From Acidipropionibacterium acidipropionici (GTDB lineage Bacteria > Actinomycetota > Actinomycetes > Propionibacteriales > Propionibacteriaceae), in the NCBI RefSeq assembly GCF_001441165.1, contig NZ_CP013126.1, forward strand, positions 1,207,551 through 1,271,550: 64,000 bases of DNA, given 5' to 3'. This document shows positions 35,915 through 47,462 of this stretch, piece after piece. How positions within the stretch are numbered: the stretch's first letter is position 1; the number at the start of each line of letters is the position of its first letter. The position numbers were made by a program, and so were the translations under genes. The notes under the pieces were generated by a model. The model did no database searches. It saw only the letters and a program-made list of their open reading frames with translations, and was not told the DNA's origin.

Positions 35915-37320
35915 TCACTTGTGACTCGTCAGGTCGATCAGTGAATCGACCTGCCACAGCGGGTTCGGAGCGGTCCCGTAGGGCGCCTTGACGACGAAAT
36001 AGCCGTTGACGTCGGTGGGTCCGTCGCCGTCGGCAACGATGCGTCCGTCGGCCATGACGTCGACCTGGTAGATGGCCCGCCCGACCGCCTTGGCACCGGG
36101 CAGATGCCAGCTGACGACGCAGCGCCAGTCGGTGCCAGGGCCCTCATCGGTGACGAGGCTCCCGCCCTTGTCGCAGGCGGCGCTGGGGGCCATCTGCGCC
36201 TCGGTGACGTCGGGCCTGTTCAGCTGGGCGGTCTGCAGCCGGTACAGGTGGCCGAAGGTGGTTGAGACCGCGGTCTCCACCTTCGGCCGGGTGATCCCCG
36301 AACCGGTCTGCCCGGTGCCGGCCAGCACTCCGGCGGTGAGGCCGACCAGCAGCGCCAGCGGCAGGACGCCGGCCAGCAGGCAGCGGCGGATCGATCCGTC
36401 GTAGACGAGGTCGGTGAAGTCGCGGCGGCGGAACAGCAGCCATGCCATCGCGGTGGCCAGCACCGCCCAGGTGAGGCTCACCACCAGCCCGGTGAGCAGC
36501 GGCCCGATCTGCGGGGTGGCGCTGAACAGCCCCCGCCAGGCCACGAAGGGCTGGCTCGGCAGGGCCATGCGCACCGGCACGGGCAGGGGCAGCATCTGGC
36601 ACAGGTCGAGAAGGAAGGCCAGCAGGGCGGGGAGCAGCAGCCCCATCGGGTTGCGTCCCATGGCGATCGAGCCGAACAGCCCGACCCCGGCGAATCCGAG
36701 GGCGGCGACGGCCGCGTAGGCCCAGGCGATGCCCACCAGGGCTGCGGCGTGCCCGGCGCCGATGGTCTGGCCGTCCAGACCGACCATGGGCCGGTTGCCC
36801 ACCGCCAGCAGGCCCCCGCCAGGCTCGATGCGGCGATGCAGGCGACGAGCAGCACGATGACGACGACGCTGGCGATGACCTTCGTGGCGAAGATCCGGCG
36901 CGGGGACCGGACCGCCATCATGAGGTGGCGCCAGGTGCCCAGGCGGTCCTCCACCGAGAAGACGTCGCCGGCGATCACCGCCGTGAGCAGGGGAAGCACC
37001 CAGGTGCAGCTGAAGGCCAGCACGACCAGGCTGTCGGCCCAGCCGCTGGCGAGCATCCAGCGTCCGAAGACGGTGTCGGAGGGCAGCGTGGACTGGGTGC
37101 TCACCGCGGCGATGAACAGTCCGGGGACGGCCAGGCAGATCAGCAGGAGGCCGCGGGTGCGCCAGCTCGTCAGCAGTTTGAGCAGTTCGAATCGCAGCGT
37201 CGAGCCGAGTCCGGCGGTGCCCGGAGCCTCCGGCGTGACGGTGCGGGGGGCGGGGGTGTGGGTGGATGTGCCGGGTGTGGATGTGCCGGGTGTGGATGAG
37301 CTCTGTGTGGTGGTGGTCAT
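35915..37320 (-). pseudogene. ABC transporter permease, frameshifted at a C5 run
   Basis: Membrane permease of the ABC-2 type whose reading frame is broken. The first part starts at ATG 37320, overlapping the ATPase stop (ATGA), and runs through STLRFELLKLLTSWRTRGLLL and several helices to ASSLAG. The rest continues in another frame from LLAVGNRPMVGLDGQ to the stop at 35915. The switch falls at five C residues (36813-36817, GGGGG in the message); one more G would restore one protein of about 468 residues. Both halves keep sensible hydrophobic helices. A sequencing error, recent mutation or slippage switch are all possible. Confidence 0.8.
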
Positions 37321-38279
37321 CGGGTCCTCTCCAGTTCCACGTCCTCGTCCTCGACGTCGCGGCGTCCGGTCAGCTCCACGAAGGCGGCCTCCAGCGGCGG
37401 GACCACCGGGGCGAACTCGCGCAGCCCGATGTCTTCGGCGACGACGCGGCTGATCAGCCGATTCATGTCGGCCTCGGTGGCGTGGAGGACGACGCCGCGC
37501 GTCGGGTCGGCGTCGGGTCCGGGGGTCATCTCGATGCCCGGGGTGCCGGCCGCGAGCCGTCCGGTGGCGTCCGGGTCCGTGGTGATCAGGCGGTAGTCCG
37601 CTGCCCGGGTGCGCGGCGCCAGAGAGCTGATCGGCCCGTCGAAGGCGACCCGGCCGGAGGACAGCACGGTGACCGCCGAGCACAGCAGCGACAGGTCGTC
37701 CATCCGGTGGCTCGAGATGACGACGGCGGTTCCCTGGCCCGCAAGCCGGGTGAGGACCTCCTGGATGTCGCGTCGTCCGGCCGGGTCCAGGCCGTTGGAG
37801 GGTTCGTCGAGGATCAGCAGGCGGGGGCGCAGCATCATCGCGGCCGCCAGGCCGAGGCGCTGCCGCATGCCCAGGGAGAAGCCGCGGACCCGCTCGTCGG
37901 CGACCTCGGCCAGGCCGACCTCGGCCAGGCTGTCGTCGACGGGGCCGGTCTCCAGGTGCCGCAGCCGGCAGATCTGGGCGAGGTTCTGGCGGGCGGTCAG
38001 CGACGGGTAGAGGCCGGGTGCGTCGACGAAGCCGCTCACCCCTTCGGGGGCCCCGAGGACCGAGCGGACCCGTGTGCCGAGGACGGTGAGCTCGCCGTCG
38101 TCGGCGGCCGCCAAGCCCAGAAGCAGGCCCAGAAGGGTGGTCTTCCCCGCCCCGTTCGGGCCGGCTATTCCGCGGATCTCGCCTGATGCGATCTCCAGGT
38201 CGACCCCGTCCAGGGCCACCACATCGCCGAAGTATTTGTGAATGCTGTTCGCTGTGACTGCCGGTTGATTGTCGCTCAC
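37317..38279 (-). CDS. ABC transporter ATP-binding protein
   Basis: Cytoplasmic ATPase of 320 residues, of the group paired with ABC-2 permeases. Walker A is GPNGAGKTTLLG (about residues 38-49), the signature is FSLGMRQRLGLAAAM and Walker B is LLILDEPSNGLDP, followed by SSHRMDD. GTG 38279 follows AGGAGG. The stop overlaps the permease start. The exported substrate is not evident; a secreted phosphoesterase gene is third in the cluster. Confidence 0.9.
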   Translation of the reverse strand: MSDNQPAVTANSIHKYFGDVVALDGVDLEIASGEIRGIAGPNGAGKTTLLGLLLGLAAADDGELTVLGTRVRSVLGAPEGVSGFVDAPGLYPSLTARQNLAQICRLRHLETGPVDDSLAEVGLAEVADERVRGFSLGMRQRLGLAAAMMLRPRLLILDEPSNGLDPAGRRDIQEVLTRLAGQGTAVVISSHRMDDLSLLCSAVTVLSSGRVAFDGPISSLAPRTRAADYRLITTDPDATGRLAAGTPGIEMTPGPDADPTRGVVLHATEADMNRLISRVVAEDIGLREFAPVVPPLEAAFVELTGRRDVEDEDVELERTR

Positions 38280-38526
38280 GCGCCTCGCCTCCTGCTCACG
38301 GAATGTGACGCTAAGGAGGCCAGATCAATGGGTCTGTCAGTTCAGGTGTGGCGTTGGTGAACTCTGTATGGAATCCGGCTGCCAATTGCTGCTCCCGGCG
38401 TAGTCACAGCCGGGTCGCCGGCCGGGTGGGTGCCCGGTGGCGGCCTGCCGGGAGTATTCGGAGCCGGGCGGAGCGCGATTGTTGGCGTGGCGGGCAGGTA
38501 GTTGAAGTCGTCCGGGGGCGGAGATC

Positions 38527-39087
38527 ATGGACAACCAGCATCGGTACAAGTCCTGGATCATCGGACTGATCCTGGGCGTCGTGGCCGTGGCGAGCTGGGC
38601 ATGGATCTTCGCCCTTGCCGGAACGTACTGCTATTACCTGCTCAGGCAGGCCCGGACCGGTGTGAGGATCAGGCTCTGGGGCAGGAGCGACAACATACTC
38701 GACTGTGAGGCAGGAGCCTTGGCGGCGGTGATGATTGTCCTGATGACATCCGCCTTGGGTGAAGCTCAAATGCTCGGCGGCGTGATCGGCGTGGGCATCG
38801 CGATGGTGGTCATGGAAGTGGTGTCGCCGTCGAGGCCGCCGGTTCGGGCGCGCGTTTCATGTGATGCGCATTTCACTAGCTGGAGGCCCCGTTCCGAGAC
38901 AATCTGCTCGGAACGGGGCCTCCAGCTAGTAATTCGCGCGCATGACCCCGAGTGCGTCCGGCGACGCAGACCTGAGTTGAGCGGAAGCGGCCGCTACGAG
39001 GGGTGCAGGGGGGTCGTCCCCCGCCTGGTCAGTCAGCGAGAGTCCCCATCGGGTCCCAGGCCGGGAGGGCCAGGGGCTCCTCGGTGA
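38527..39087 (+). CDS. Small membrane protein with palindrome-derived C-terminus
   Basis: The first ~100 residues form three hydrophobic helices (SWIIGLILGVVAVASWAWIFALA; AALAAVMIVLMTSAL-like; MLGGVIGVGIAMVVMEVV). From about residue 117 the ORF reads through the family C palindrome (38875-38930), giving TSWRPRSETICSERGLQLVI, and then runs into the 3' end of pepC on the other strand. The original protein probably ended earlier. No family is recognised. The start follows a G-rich GGGGGCGGAG site. Confidence 0.5.
   Translation: MDNQHRYKSWIIGLILGVVAVASWAWIFALAGTYCYYLLRQARTGVRIRLWGRSDNILDCEAGALAAVMIVLMTSALGEAQMLGGVIGVGIAMVVMEVVSPSRPPVRARVSCDAHFTSWRPRSETICSERGLQLVIRAHDPECVRRRRPELSGSGRYEGCRGVVPRLVSQRESPSGPRPGGPGAPR
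38875..38930. repeat. Palindrome, family C copy 2
   Basis: Perfect 24-bp arms starting ACTAGCTGGAGGCCCCGTTC (38875-38898 and 38907-38930) with an 8-nt loop. It shares arms and flanks with 32774-32822. It lies inside the reading frame of the small membrane protein and about 100 bp from the convergent pepC stop. Confidence 0.7.
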
Positions 39088-40381
39088 CGGCGGCCTTCAG
39101 ATCGGCAGGCAGGGAGTCGATCTTGACGACCACCTCGAAGACGTAGTCGGTGAACCAGGCGTCGTCCATGGTGAAGAAGCCCTTGTCGCCGGGCTCTTCA
39201 CCCCAGGAGTTCTCGACCCTCCAGCGCCGTGGGGCGCCGTCGGCGACGTCCACCCCGGTGAACAGCATGGCGTGGTTCATGGCCGAGGCCCCGGTGTTGA
39301 CCCGCTGCTCCTTGGTGGTGGACAGGTCCACCCCGAAGAGGCCGGAGTAGTCGTAGAGGTCGCCGACCAGCAGGCCGTCGTCGCGCCCGGACTGCTGGGA
39401 CACGTCGGCGCCGAACCACACGGGCTCGCCGGCCACGATGGTCTCGGCGGCCAGTTTCTTGATGGTGTCCATCGGGGCGTTGATGTAGCGGATCTGGCGT
39501 CCGCCCACCACATTGCCCAGGTGCTCGACGGTCAGCGCCCTGCCCTTGGGGTGCTCCTGGCGGGGGTCGTCGACCAGGCAGACGTATCCGGACAGGTCGA
39601 TGCCGACGTGCCTCTCGTAGAACTGCTGTGGCGTCAGCACGCCGTCGCGGTGGAAGCCCTTGTCATCGTCGATCCACTCCCACTCGAAGCTGGACGGCGG
39701 GTTGCCGAGGCTGATCACCAGGATCCGCCACACATCGGAGAGGATGCCCTTGCGGGCGGCGTCCAGAACCTCCTGCGAGGCTCCGGCGGCGGCCTGCTCG
39801 CGCAGGTCGAGGGCGGCCTTGCGCAGCAGCGTCTGGAGCTGCTTGTTCATCTGCGCGGTGTGGGTGGAGGGCTCGGTCTCGGGCATCGCCTCCTTGGGGA
39901 CGACGCCGTGCTTGGCGTAGATGGAGACGGCCATGTCCCACTGGCCGCCGTCGCCGAGCACCTCGGCCAGCATGAACTGGATGAGGCGGGAGTCCAGCGG
40001 CTCGGAGGCGGTGGCGATGACGTCGGCCAGGAAGTAGTTGGCCCGCTCGAACTTGTCCCAGAACACGGCGTAGTTGCCCGACAGCTCGAAATTCTTGACG
40101 CCGAGGTCCTTGCGGGCGGCCGAGCGCAGCAGGTTGAGGGAGGAGAACAGCCAGCAGCGGCCCGACTTCTGCTGGGAGGTGGCGGCCCAGTCGTCCAGCC
40201 GGTTCGACATCACCTTGGGGGTGCCGGTGACCTTCTCGCGGTCCAGGGCCGAATCGTTGACGCCGGAGTGCGTGACGGCGTTGAGGGCCAGTCGCAGGGT
40301 GGGGTCGTCGGTGGTCGGGAGGGTGGCGAGCAGGTCGTCGTCGACGGCCTGCGGGGTCACGGATCGGGTCTGTGTGGTCAT
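39029..40381 (-). CDS. pepC: Aminopeptidase C (bleomycin hydrolase family)
   Basis: Cytoplasmic papain-like aminopeptidase of 450 residues, usual for the C1B family. The catalytic cysteine is C76 in QQKSGRCWLFSSLN. The histidine is in GASAMNHAMLFTGV and the asparagine in RVENSWGEEPGDKGFF, both near the C-terminus. It trims peptides for amino-acid supply. No peptide transporter is adjacent. The C-terminal end (DPMGTLAD) lacks any obvious added domain. Confidence 0.95.
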   Translation of the reverse strand: MTTQTRSVTPQAVDDDLLATLPTTDDPTLRLALNAVTHSGVNDSALDREKVTGTPKVMSNRLDDWAATSQQKSGRCWLFSSLNLLRSAARKDLGVKNFELSGNYAVFWDKFERANYFLADVIATASEPLDSRLIQFMLAEVLGDGGQWDMAVSIYAKHGVVPKEAMPETEPSTHTAQMNKQLQTLLRKAALDLREQAAAGASQEVLDAARKGILSDVWRILVISLGNPPSSFEWEWIDDDKGFHRDGVLTPQQFYERHVGIDLSGYVCLVDDPRQEHPKGRALTVEHLGNVVGGRQIRYINAPMDTIKKLAAETIVAGEPVWFGADVSQQSGRDDGLLVGDLYDYSGLFGVDLSTTKEQRVNTGASAMNHAMLFTGVDVADGAPRRWRVENSWGEEPGDKGFFTMDDAWFTDYVFEVVVKIDSLPADLKAAVTEEPLALPAWDPMGTLAD

Positions 40382-40442
40382 GGCCTCAGTTCTACCTCAG
40401 GGGTCCGGGCGATTCACCGCCGGCTGTGGTTGGATCGGGAGG

Positions 40443-41303
40443 ATGACTGACGACGCACAGACCACCAGGGCCCTGGCCGACAACAGGTCCGCCTGGGACG
40501 ACCGGGCCGATATCCATGCCGCCTCGCAGTTCTACAGCATTGACGCCCTGCTCGCCGATCCGGACGCGATCACCGACGTCGTGCGCCGCGACCTGGCGGT
40601 GCTGGCCCCGCATCTGGGGGCCGGTCCGGGGCGTTCCGAGGGGACGGTGGCCGGGCGCTCCCTGCTGCATCTGCAGTCCCATATCGGCGACGACACCCTG
40701 TCCTGGTGGCGGCTGGGCGCCCGTGACGTCCACGGCCTGGATTTCTCCCCGAAGTCCCTGGAGAATGCGCGGCGCATCGCCGAGTGTGCCGGGGCTCCGA
40801 TCACCTTCGTCGAGGGCGATGCCCGGCACGCGTCGGACGTCATCGGCCGGACCTTCGAGGTGATCGTCACCAGCGCCGGCACCATCGTCTGGCTGCCGGA
40901 TCTGGAGTCCTGGGCGCAGTCGATCGCCAAACTTCTGGAGCCCGGCGGGGTGTTCATGATCCGCGACGACCATCCGATCCTCGACGCGCTCGAGTTCGAG
41001 CCCTGGCAGATCACCTCCGATTACCTGTCGGGTGGCGGGTCGAACGCCTACCAGGCGGACCAGAGCTACACCGGCGATGCGATGCCCAGCCACACCAATC
41101 ACGAGTGGGTCCACGATCTGTCGGAGGTGGTGACGGTGCTGCTGGACGCCGGGCTGCGGATCGAGGCGCTCGGGGAGCATCCGGCGATGGACTGGAGCCC
41201 GGTGGAGGGCATGGTCCACACCGAGGCCGGGTGGCAGCTGCCCGAGGGAAGCCCCCGGATCCCGCTGACCTTCTCCGTCGTCGCCCGGAAACCTCGGGAC
41301 TGA
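40443..41303 (+). CDS. Class I SAM-dependent methyltransferase
   Basis: Soluble methyltransferase of 286 residues. The SAM motif is altered from GxGxG to LLHLQSHIGDDTLSWWRLGARDVHGLDFSPKSL, as in several actinobacterial members. ITFVEGDAR and the motif 4 region EVIVTSAGTIVWLPDLESWAQSIAKLL-type helix follow. The acceptor is unknown. A GGGAGG is directly next to ATG 40443, giving unusually short spacing, but no better start is seen. It is divergent from pepC. Confidence 0.85.
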   Translation: MTDDAQTTRALADNRSAWDDRADIHAASQFYSIDALLADPDAITDVVRRDLAVLAPHLGAGPGRSEGTVAGRSLLHLQSHIGDDTLSWWRLGARDVHGLDFSPKSLENARRIAECAGAPITFVEGDARHASDVIGRTFEVIVTSAGTIVWLPDLESWAQSIAKLLEPGGVFMIRDDHPILDALEFEPWQITSDYLSGGGSNAYQADQSYTGDAMPSHTNHEWVHDLSEVVTVLLDAGLRIEALGEHPAMDWSPVEGMVHTEAGWQLPEGSPRIPLTFSVVARKPRD

Positions 41304-41375
41304 GGGGGTGGGAGCGTTCCCCTGGCCGGCCCCGCCCGGGCGAGCCCTTTCTCTGGCCGTCCCTGACCGGGGGAA

Positions 41376-41437
41376 TTTCCTCCCAACACGCCGTCCCAGC
41401 GCTCGCTGGGGCTCGGGGACGGCGTGTTGGGAGGAAA
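41376..41437. repeat. Palindrome, family D copy 1
   Basis: Perfect 22-bp arms (TTTCCTCCCAACACGCCGTC start, 41376-41397; 41416-41437) around an 18-nt loop containing GCGCTCGCTGGGGCT. It lies 72 bp after the methyltransferase stop. Related copies are at 44542, 54843, 60207 and 60554. Confidence 0.75.
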
Positions 41438-41561
41438 ATCTCCACAGCAAACTCACAGGCGCCAGTTCCGTTGCGGCCGGCGACGGGGTACTGGGTTAGT
41501 GCTGGCCTGCCGCTACGAGGGGGGCTGGGGAGGTCGCTTCCCCGCCTATTAAGGTGAGGGC

Positions 41562-42248
41562 GTGACCAACGACGACCATATGGACGCTGCCCGACTACCC
41601 GGTGGATTCGTCCCCGGGCCCATAGACCCCGAGGAGCTGCCTGCCGACGTCGCGGTCCCCGAGACCCTGCCCCCGACCGGCCCTGCAGTCGTGGGCGCCG
41701 CCGTCGGGTCGATCGGCGGGACGCCGAATGTCGAGGGGATGGTGGACGCCGCCGGCGACAACCGCGTCGACGTCCTCACCTGTGCCGACGCACCGGCCCC
41801 CGGCTGGACGACCTGGTCGACCGTCACCCTGCACGCCCGGCCCAATGAACTGCCGATGGCCGACGGCACGAAGCTGGACGTCCGCGTCGAGCTGATGGCG
41901 GTCGGCATGCCCGGTTCCGACGTCATGGGCAAGATCCTGGGATCCTGCGCCTTCGCGGTGCTCCAGGACGGCTGGATGATGGCCCCCGGCGTCGTCTACG
42001 GCGACGTCGTCTCCCTCTACGACGACAAGGCCACCACCCCGCACATCATGTGGTCGCACCCCTTCACCGCCGGGGATCTCGGTGCCGTGGAGATCGATGA
42101 CGACCTCAAGGTGCACTGGCTGATGGCGGTGCCGATCACCGAGGCCGAGCGCACCTTCCTCGAGCAGAACGACTACGAGGCGCTGGCCCAGCTGCTGGAC
42201 TCCCATCAGGTGAACTACACCGACATGCACCGGGAGTCGGTGGTCTGA
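41562..42248 (+). CDS. Suppressor-of-fused (SUFU) domain protein
   Basis: A 228-residue cytoplasmic protein. The region from WTTWSTVTLHARPNELP through GKILGSCAFAVLQDGWMMAPGVVYGDV to WLMAVPITEAERTFLEQNDYEALAQLL follows the bacterial SUFU-domain pattern. Bacterial SUFU proteins are often immunity or interaction proteins, but no toxin or polymorphic toxin gene is beside it. The start is GTG 41562 with GAGGG upstream. Function unknown. Confidence 0.75.
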   Translation: MTNDDHMDAARLPGGFVPGPIDPEELPADVAVPETLPPTGPAVVGAAVGSIGGTPNVEGMVDAAGDNRVDVLTCADAPAPGWTTWSTVTLHARPNELPMADGTKLDVRVELMAVGMPGSDVMGKILGSCAFAVLQDGWMMAPGVVYGDVVSLYDDKATTPHIMWSHPFTAGDLGAVEIDDDLKVHWLMAVPITEAERTFLEQNDYEALAQLLDSHQVNYTDMHRESVV

Positions 42249-42256
42249 TCCGCGAC

Positions 42257-42302
42257 GCTGTGTCGAGTTGATGCGGAATGACCAGCATCAACTCGACACA
42301 GC
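42257..42302. terminator. Perfect 18-bp-arm hairpin at SUFU/thiC convergent junction
   Basis: GCTGTGTCGAGTTGATGC (42257-42274) and its exact complement (42285-42302) flank a 10-nt loop. It lies 8 bp after the SUFU stop and 47 bp from the thiC stop. No U-tract; bidirectional termination is inferred. Confidence 0.65.
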
Positions 42303-42348
42303 TCACCGCCCATAGTGGGTGACCGGTTCCCCACCGGCCCCTGACCGC

Positions 42349-44250
<1,902 letters not shown>

Positions 44251-44377
44251 CTAGACCCCGCTCCCGGCGCCGTTCGGGCGGGTCTCATCTCGACATGGAG
44301 GGGTCGATCACCGGCCCGAGCTGACGGCCAAGACCACCTCGGTGGGGAGCTTCACGGGCGCCGGGGCCCGGCGACCA

Positions 44378-44535
44378 ATGACGCGGTGACCTTCGCGGCG
44401 CTGTGCCGGGCGTTGGGAGAGGGCGGCGTGACCGGCCTTCTGACGGCCCTGGGCGGCGGATCCTGGAAGGACTGGTTCGAGCCCCTGCTGCCCCGGATCG
44501 ACGATCCGGGTCTGCCGGGCATCGTCGCCTCGTAG
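44378..44535 (+). pseudogene. Gene fragment (3' end only)
   Basis: About 52 codons ending at TAG 44533-44535 have strong G/C third positions and a plausible peptide (TNDAVTFAALCRALGEGGVT, then LLTALGGGSWKDWFEPLLPR). Upstream, the frame runs back into the riboswitch leader with no good start. I read it as the surviving end of a lost gene. The parent family is not recognised. Confidence 0.4.
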
Positions 44536-44541
44536 GATTCA

Positions 44542-44595
44542 CTCCCAACACTCCGTCCCGCAGCTCTGGAGAGCGCGATGACGGCGTGTTGGGAG
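44542..44595. repeat. Palindrome, family D copy 2 (imperfect)
   Basis: CTCCCAACACTCCGTC (44542-44557) pairs with GACGGCGTGTTGGGAG (44580-44595) with one mismatch. It is a decayed member of the family at 41376 and lies near the convergent fumC stop. Confidence 0.6.
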
Positions 44596-44641
44596 GAAAA
44601 TCCTCGGTGGGGGAGCCACCTCCCCCTTCTGATCATTCTGA

Positions 44642-46048
44642 TCACTCAGCCGCGGACGGGTGCGTCATGTCCGCGGGGACGACCCACTTGTCGAAGTCCT
44701 CGGCGGTCATCCCGCCGACGGTCAGGGCCGACTCGCGCAGCGAGATGCCCTGGTGGTGGGCGTTCTTGGCGATCTTCGAGGCCAGGTCGTAACCGATGTG
44801 GCGGTTGAGGGCGGTCACCTGCATGAGGTTCTTGTCCAGGTTCTCGTTGATCTTGTCCATGTTCGGCTCGATGCCGTAGGCGCAGTGGGTGTCGAAGGAC
44901 ACGCAGGCGTCCGAGATCAGGCGGATCGACTCCAGGCAGGCGTGGGCCATGACGGGCTTGAACACGTTGAGCTGGAAGTTGCCCTGGGATCCGGCGAAGC
45001 CGACGGTGGCGTCGTTCCCGAAGACCCGGGTGGCGACCATGGTCATGGCCTCGCACTGGGTCGGGTTCACCTTGCCGGGCATGATCGAGGAGCCGGGCTC
45101 GTTCTCGGGGATGAGCAGCTCGCCGATGCCGTTGCGGGGGCCCGATGCGTACCAGCGGACGTCGTTGGCGATCTTCATGAGCGCGTCGCCCAGCACCCGC
45201 AGGGAGCCGGACACCTGCACCAGGGCGTCGTGGGCGCTCAGCGAGGCGAAGAGGTTCTCGGCCTGCTTGAACTCCAGCCCGGTCTCCTCGGAGACGTGCT
45301 TGGCGACGGTCTCGCCGAACTTCGGGTGGGCGTTGAGACCGGTGCCGACGGCGGTGCCGCCGATGGCCAGCTCGCGGGCCCGGGAGTCGGCGTAGCGGAT
45401 GCCGTCGAGGGCGAAGTCCAGCTGGGCGACCCAGCCGGAGATGACCTGTCCCAGGCGGATCGGGGTGGCGTCCTGCAGGTGGGTGCGGCCCACCATGACG
45501 ACGTCGTCGTACTTCTTGGCCTTCTCGTCGAGGGTGTTGCGCAGCTGCGTGACAGCCGGGTACAGCTTCTCGTTGATCTCGGTGACCACCGCGATGTGCA
45601 TGGCGGTGGGGAAGGTGTCGTTGGAGGACTGGCCGCGGTTGACGTGGTCGTTGGGGTGGACGGGGGTCTTGGAGCCCTTCTCGCCGCCCGCGATCTCGAT
45701 GGCGCGGTTGGAGATCACCTCGTTGGTGTTCATATTCGATTGGGTGCCGGACCCGGTCTGGAAGACCACCAGCGGGAACTCGTCGTCGAGCTTGCCCGCG
45801 ATGACCTCGTCGGCGGCCGCGACGATGAGGTCGGCGACGTCGCCCGGCAGTTCGCCCAGTTCCTTGTTGGCCAGTGCGGCCGACTTCTTCAGGGTGCCCA
45901 GTGCACGGACCATGTCGCGACCCCACACGAAGGTGTCGCGTCCGATGTCGAAGTTGTGGAGCGAACGCTCGGTCTGGGCCCCCCAGTAGTGGTCGGCCGG
46001 CACCTCGATCGTGCCCATGCTGTCTTTCTCTTCACGCATCTCTGCCAT
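44642..46048 (-). CDS. fumC: Class II fumarate hydratase
   Basis: Interconverts fumarate and malate in the TCA cycle; in propionic fermenters it also serves the reverse route to succinate. The 468 residues carry the superfamily signature [16 protein letters not shown], with [31 protein letters not shown] and [16 protein letters not shown] 46048 or ATG 46039 could be the start; both lack a strong ribosome site. Confidence 0.95.
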   Translation of the reverse strand: MAEMREEKDSMGTIEVPADHYWGAQTERSLHNFDIGRDTFVWGRDMVRALGTLKKSAALANKELGELPGDVADLIVAAADEVIAGKLDDEFPLVVFQTGSGTQSNMNTNEVISNRAIEIAGGEKGSKTPVHPNDHVNRGQSSNDTFPTAMHIAVVTEINEKLYPAVTQLRNTLDEKAKKYDDVVMVGRTHLQDATPIRLGQVISGWVAQLDFALDGIRYADSRARELAIGGTAVGTGLNAHPKFGETVAKHVSEETGLEFKQAENLFASLSAHDALVQVSGSLRVLGDALMKIANDVRWYASGPRNGIGELLIPENEPGSSIMPGKVNPTQCEAMTMVATRVFGNDATVGFAGSQGNFQLNVFKPVMAHACLESIRLISDACVSFDTHCAYGIEPNMDKINENLDKNLMQVTALNRHIGYDLASKIAKNAHHQGISLRESALTVGGMTAEDFDKWVVPADMTHPSAAE

Positions 46049-46247
46049 GGCTACAGCCTACGGGTGAGGGCCTTCAGGCGGGACGCCGGGATGAGGTTGC
46101 CCGGGCGAAGCCCGGATCGTGGTCGGCGGCGCGGGGCCAGGTTGCAGGAGAACGCCGGGACGGTTGTCCACACCCGGGCGGGCAGATCTCAGGCTGAGGC
46201 CAGATCGAGCACAGGTTCAGCACAGTGATCCGCGGTGGATTGTGAGC

Positions 46248-47063
46248 ATGACCACAGCGACGACGACATCAGGACAGCTCCCGACCCGTCAGTTCACGAG
46301 CGGCCGGTCCACGGGCACCCGCTACAGAATCGGGATGATCGACGCCCCCGCCGGACGGCGCTCGGTCTCCGAGATCCCGGTTCACGGCTCGGTGTTCGCC
46401 ACCCCGCTCATGCAGCAGCGCCTCCCCGACCTCCCGCTGATCCAGCGGTGCGTCTTCGACGTCGGTGACACCGCCGTCTGCGTCACCACCTCCAGCCGCC
46501 TCGAGTCCACGATGCTCTCCCAGGTGCTGCACGCGGTGCGCGCCGAGTTCTTCCGCGCCGAGCCCGCGTCTCAGGACGCCGGGATCGAGGACGCCGGGAT
46601 CGACATGTCGTCGACCCGGGCGATGGCGGTGGACGCCGCCGGGAAGATCCTCGACGCGGCCGGCGTCGAGGACTGGTGCATCAGTGCCGGCGGGGACGTC
46701 CTGACGCGCAGCGTCTCGCCGATGCGCGAGGCGCCGTGGGCCGTCGGCATCACCGAGCCAGGGGGAGACGCACTCATCAGCCAGGCGGTGTGCGGGGGAG
46801 ATCTCCGCGCCGTCTCCACCGTCGTCGCCTCCCCTGATCCTGTATCCCTTGATGCGGAGGGGGAGGGGCAGTTCCGCCAGGTGACTGTCGTCGCCCCCGA
46901 CATCCTCACGGCCCAGCTGTGGGCCGGCGAGATCCGCGACGGAGGGCCGAGCGGCCTCATGCTCGCCATCGCCAGGGGCCTGGAGGTGCTGGCCTTCGGG
47001 CCCGAGGGCCGGGTCTGGGCCAGCAGCTCCTTCCGGTCCCAGGACCCTGAGCCGGAAGCCTGA
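46248..47063 (+). CDS. ApbE-like FAD:protein FMN transferase, divergent
   Basis: Protein of about 271 residues. The central part (MSSTRAMAVDAAGKILDAAGVEDWCISAGGDVLTRS, split: ASTRAMAVD then SAGGDVL) matches the ApbE pattern sG..KG.avd...., ....aGGDi, and is followed by PWAVGITEPG and SQAVCGGDLRAVST. The canonical GKG is replaced by RAM, so flavin-transfer activity is uncertain. ApbE proteins flavinylate membrane redox proteins; no such target gene is next to it. ATG 46248 or GTG 46242 may be used. Confidence 0.6.
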   Translation: MTTATTTSGQLPTRQFTSGRSTGTRYRIGMIDAPAGRRSVSEIPVHGSVFATPLMQQRLPDLPLIQRCVFDVGDTAVCVTTSSRLESTMLSQVLHAVRAEFFRAEPASQDAGIEDAGIDMSSTRAMAVDAAGKILDAAGVEDWCISAGGDVLTRSVSPMREAPWAVGITEPGGDALISQAVCGGDLRAVSTVVASPDPVSLDAEGEGQFRQVTVVAPDILTAQLWAGEIRDGGPSGLMLAIARGLEVLAFGPEGRVWASSSFRSQDPEPEA

Positions 47064-47188
47064 TCGCAGGCCCCGGATCCTCCCCGCAACCGGGGTTCTC
47101 GTCGCGCCAGGGCCGCAATGGCCTGTTGCGGGGTGGATCCGGGAGGGCCATGCCGGACCCGCAGACATGCCCGGTGCAGAATGGCGCC

Positions 47189-47458
47189 ATGAACGCGATC
47201 ATGACCGTCACCGGCAACGACCACCCGGGCATCATCGCCGGGATCGCCACGGCCCTGGCCGGGATGGGGGTCAACATCGTCAACGTCTCCCAGACCCTGA
47301 TGGGCGACTACTTCACCATGATCCTGCAGTGCGTCCTCACCGAGGACGCCCCGGATCTGGCGGTCGTCCAACAGCGGATGAAGGCGGCCGGCGAACAGGT
47401 GGGGGTCGTGGTCCATCTGCAGTCCGAGGCCATCTTCGACGCCATGCACAGGTTGTGA
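47189..47458 (+). CDS. ACT-domain protein (UPF0237 type)
   Basis: An 89-residue single ACT domain ([40 protein letters not shown]), a small ligand-binding fold that usually senses amino acids. The next gene, 4 bp downstream, encodes a PFL/UPF0210 protein. This pairing is conserved widely and suggests that the ACT protein regulates its partner. The ligand is not known. Confidence 0.88.
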   Translation: MNAIMTVTGNDHPGIIAGIATALAGMGVNIVNVSQTLMGDYFTMILQCVLTEDAPDLAVVQQRMKAAGEQVGVVVHLQSEAIFDAMHRL

Positions 47459-47462
47459 TCCC

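Noticed and set aside
32859-35924. 1021-codon plus-strand ORF
   Set aside because: It is antisense to the YVTN/phosphoesterase gene. Its Gly/Arg/Val-rich translation is a by-product of high GC; the minus strand has clear domains.
44660-46228. 522-codon plus-strand ORF
   Set aside because: Antisense to fumC, which carries the fumarase signature.
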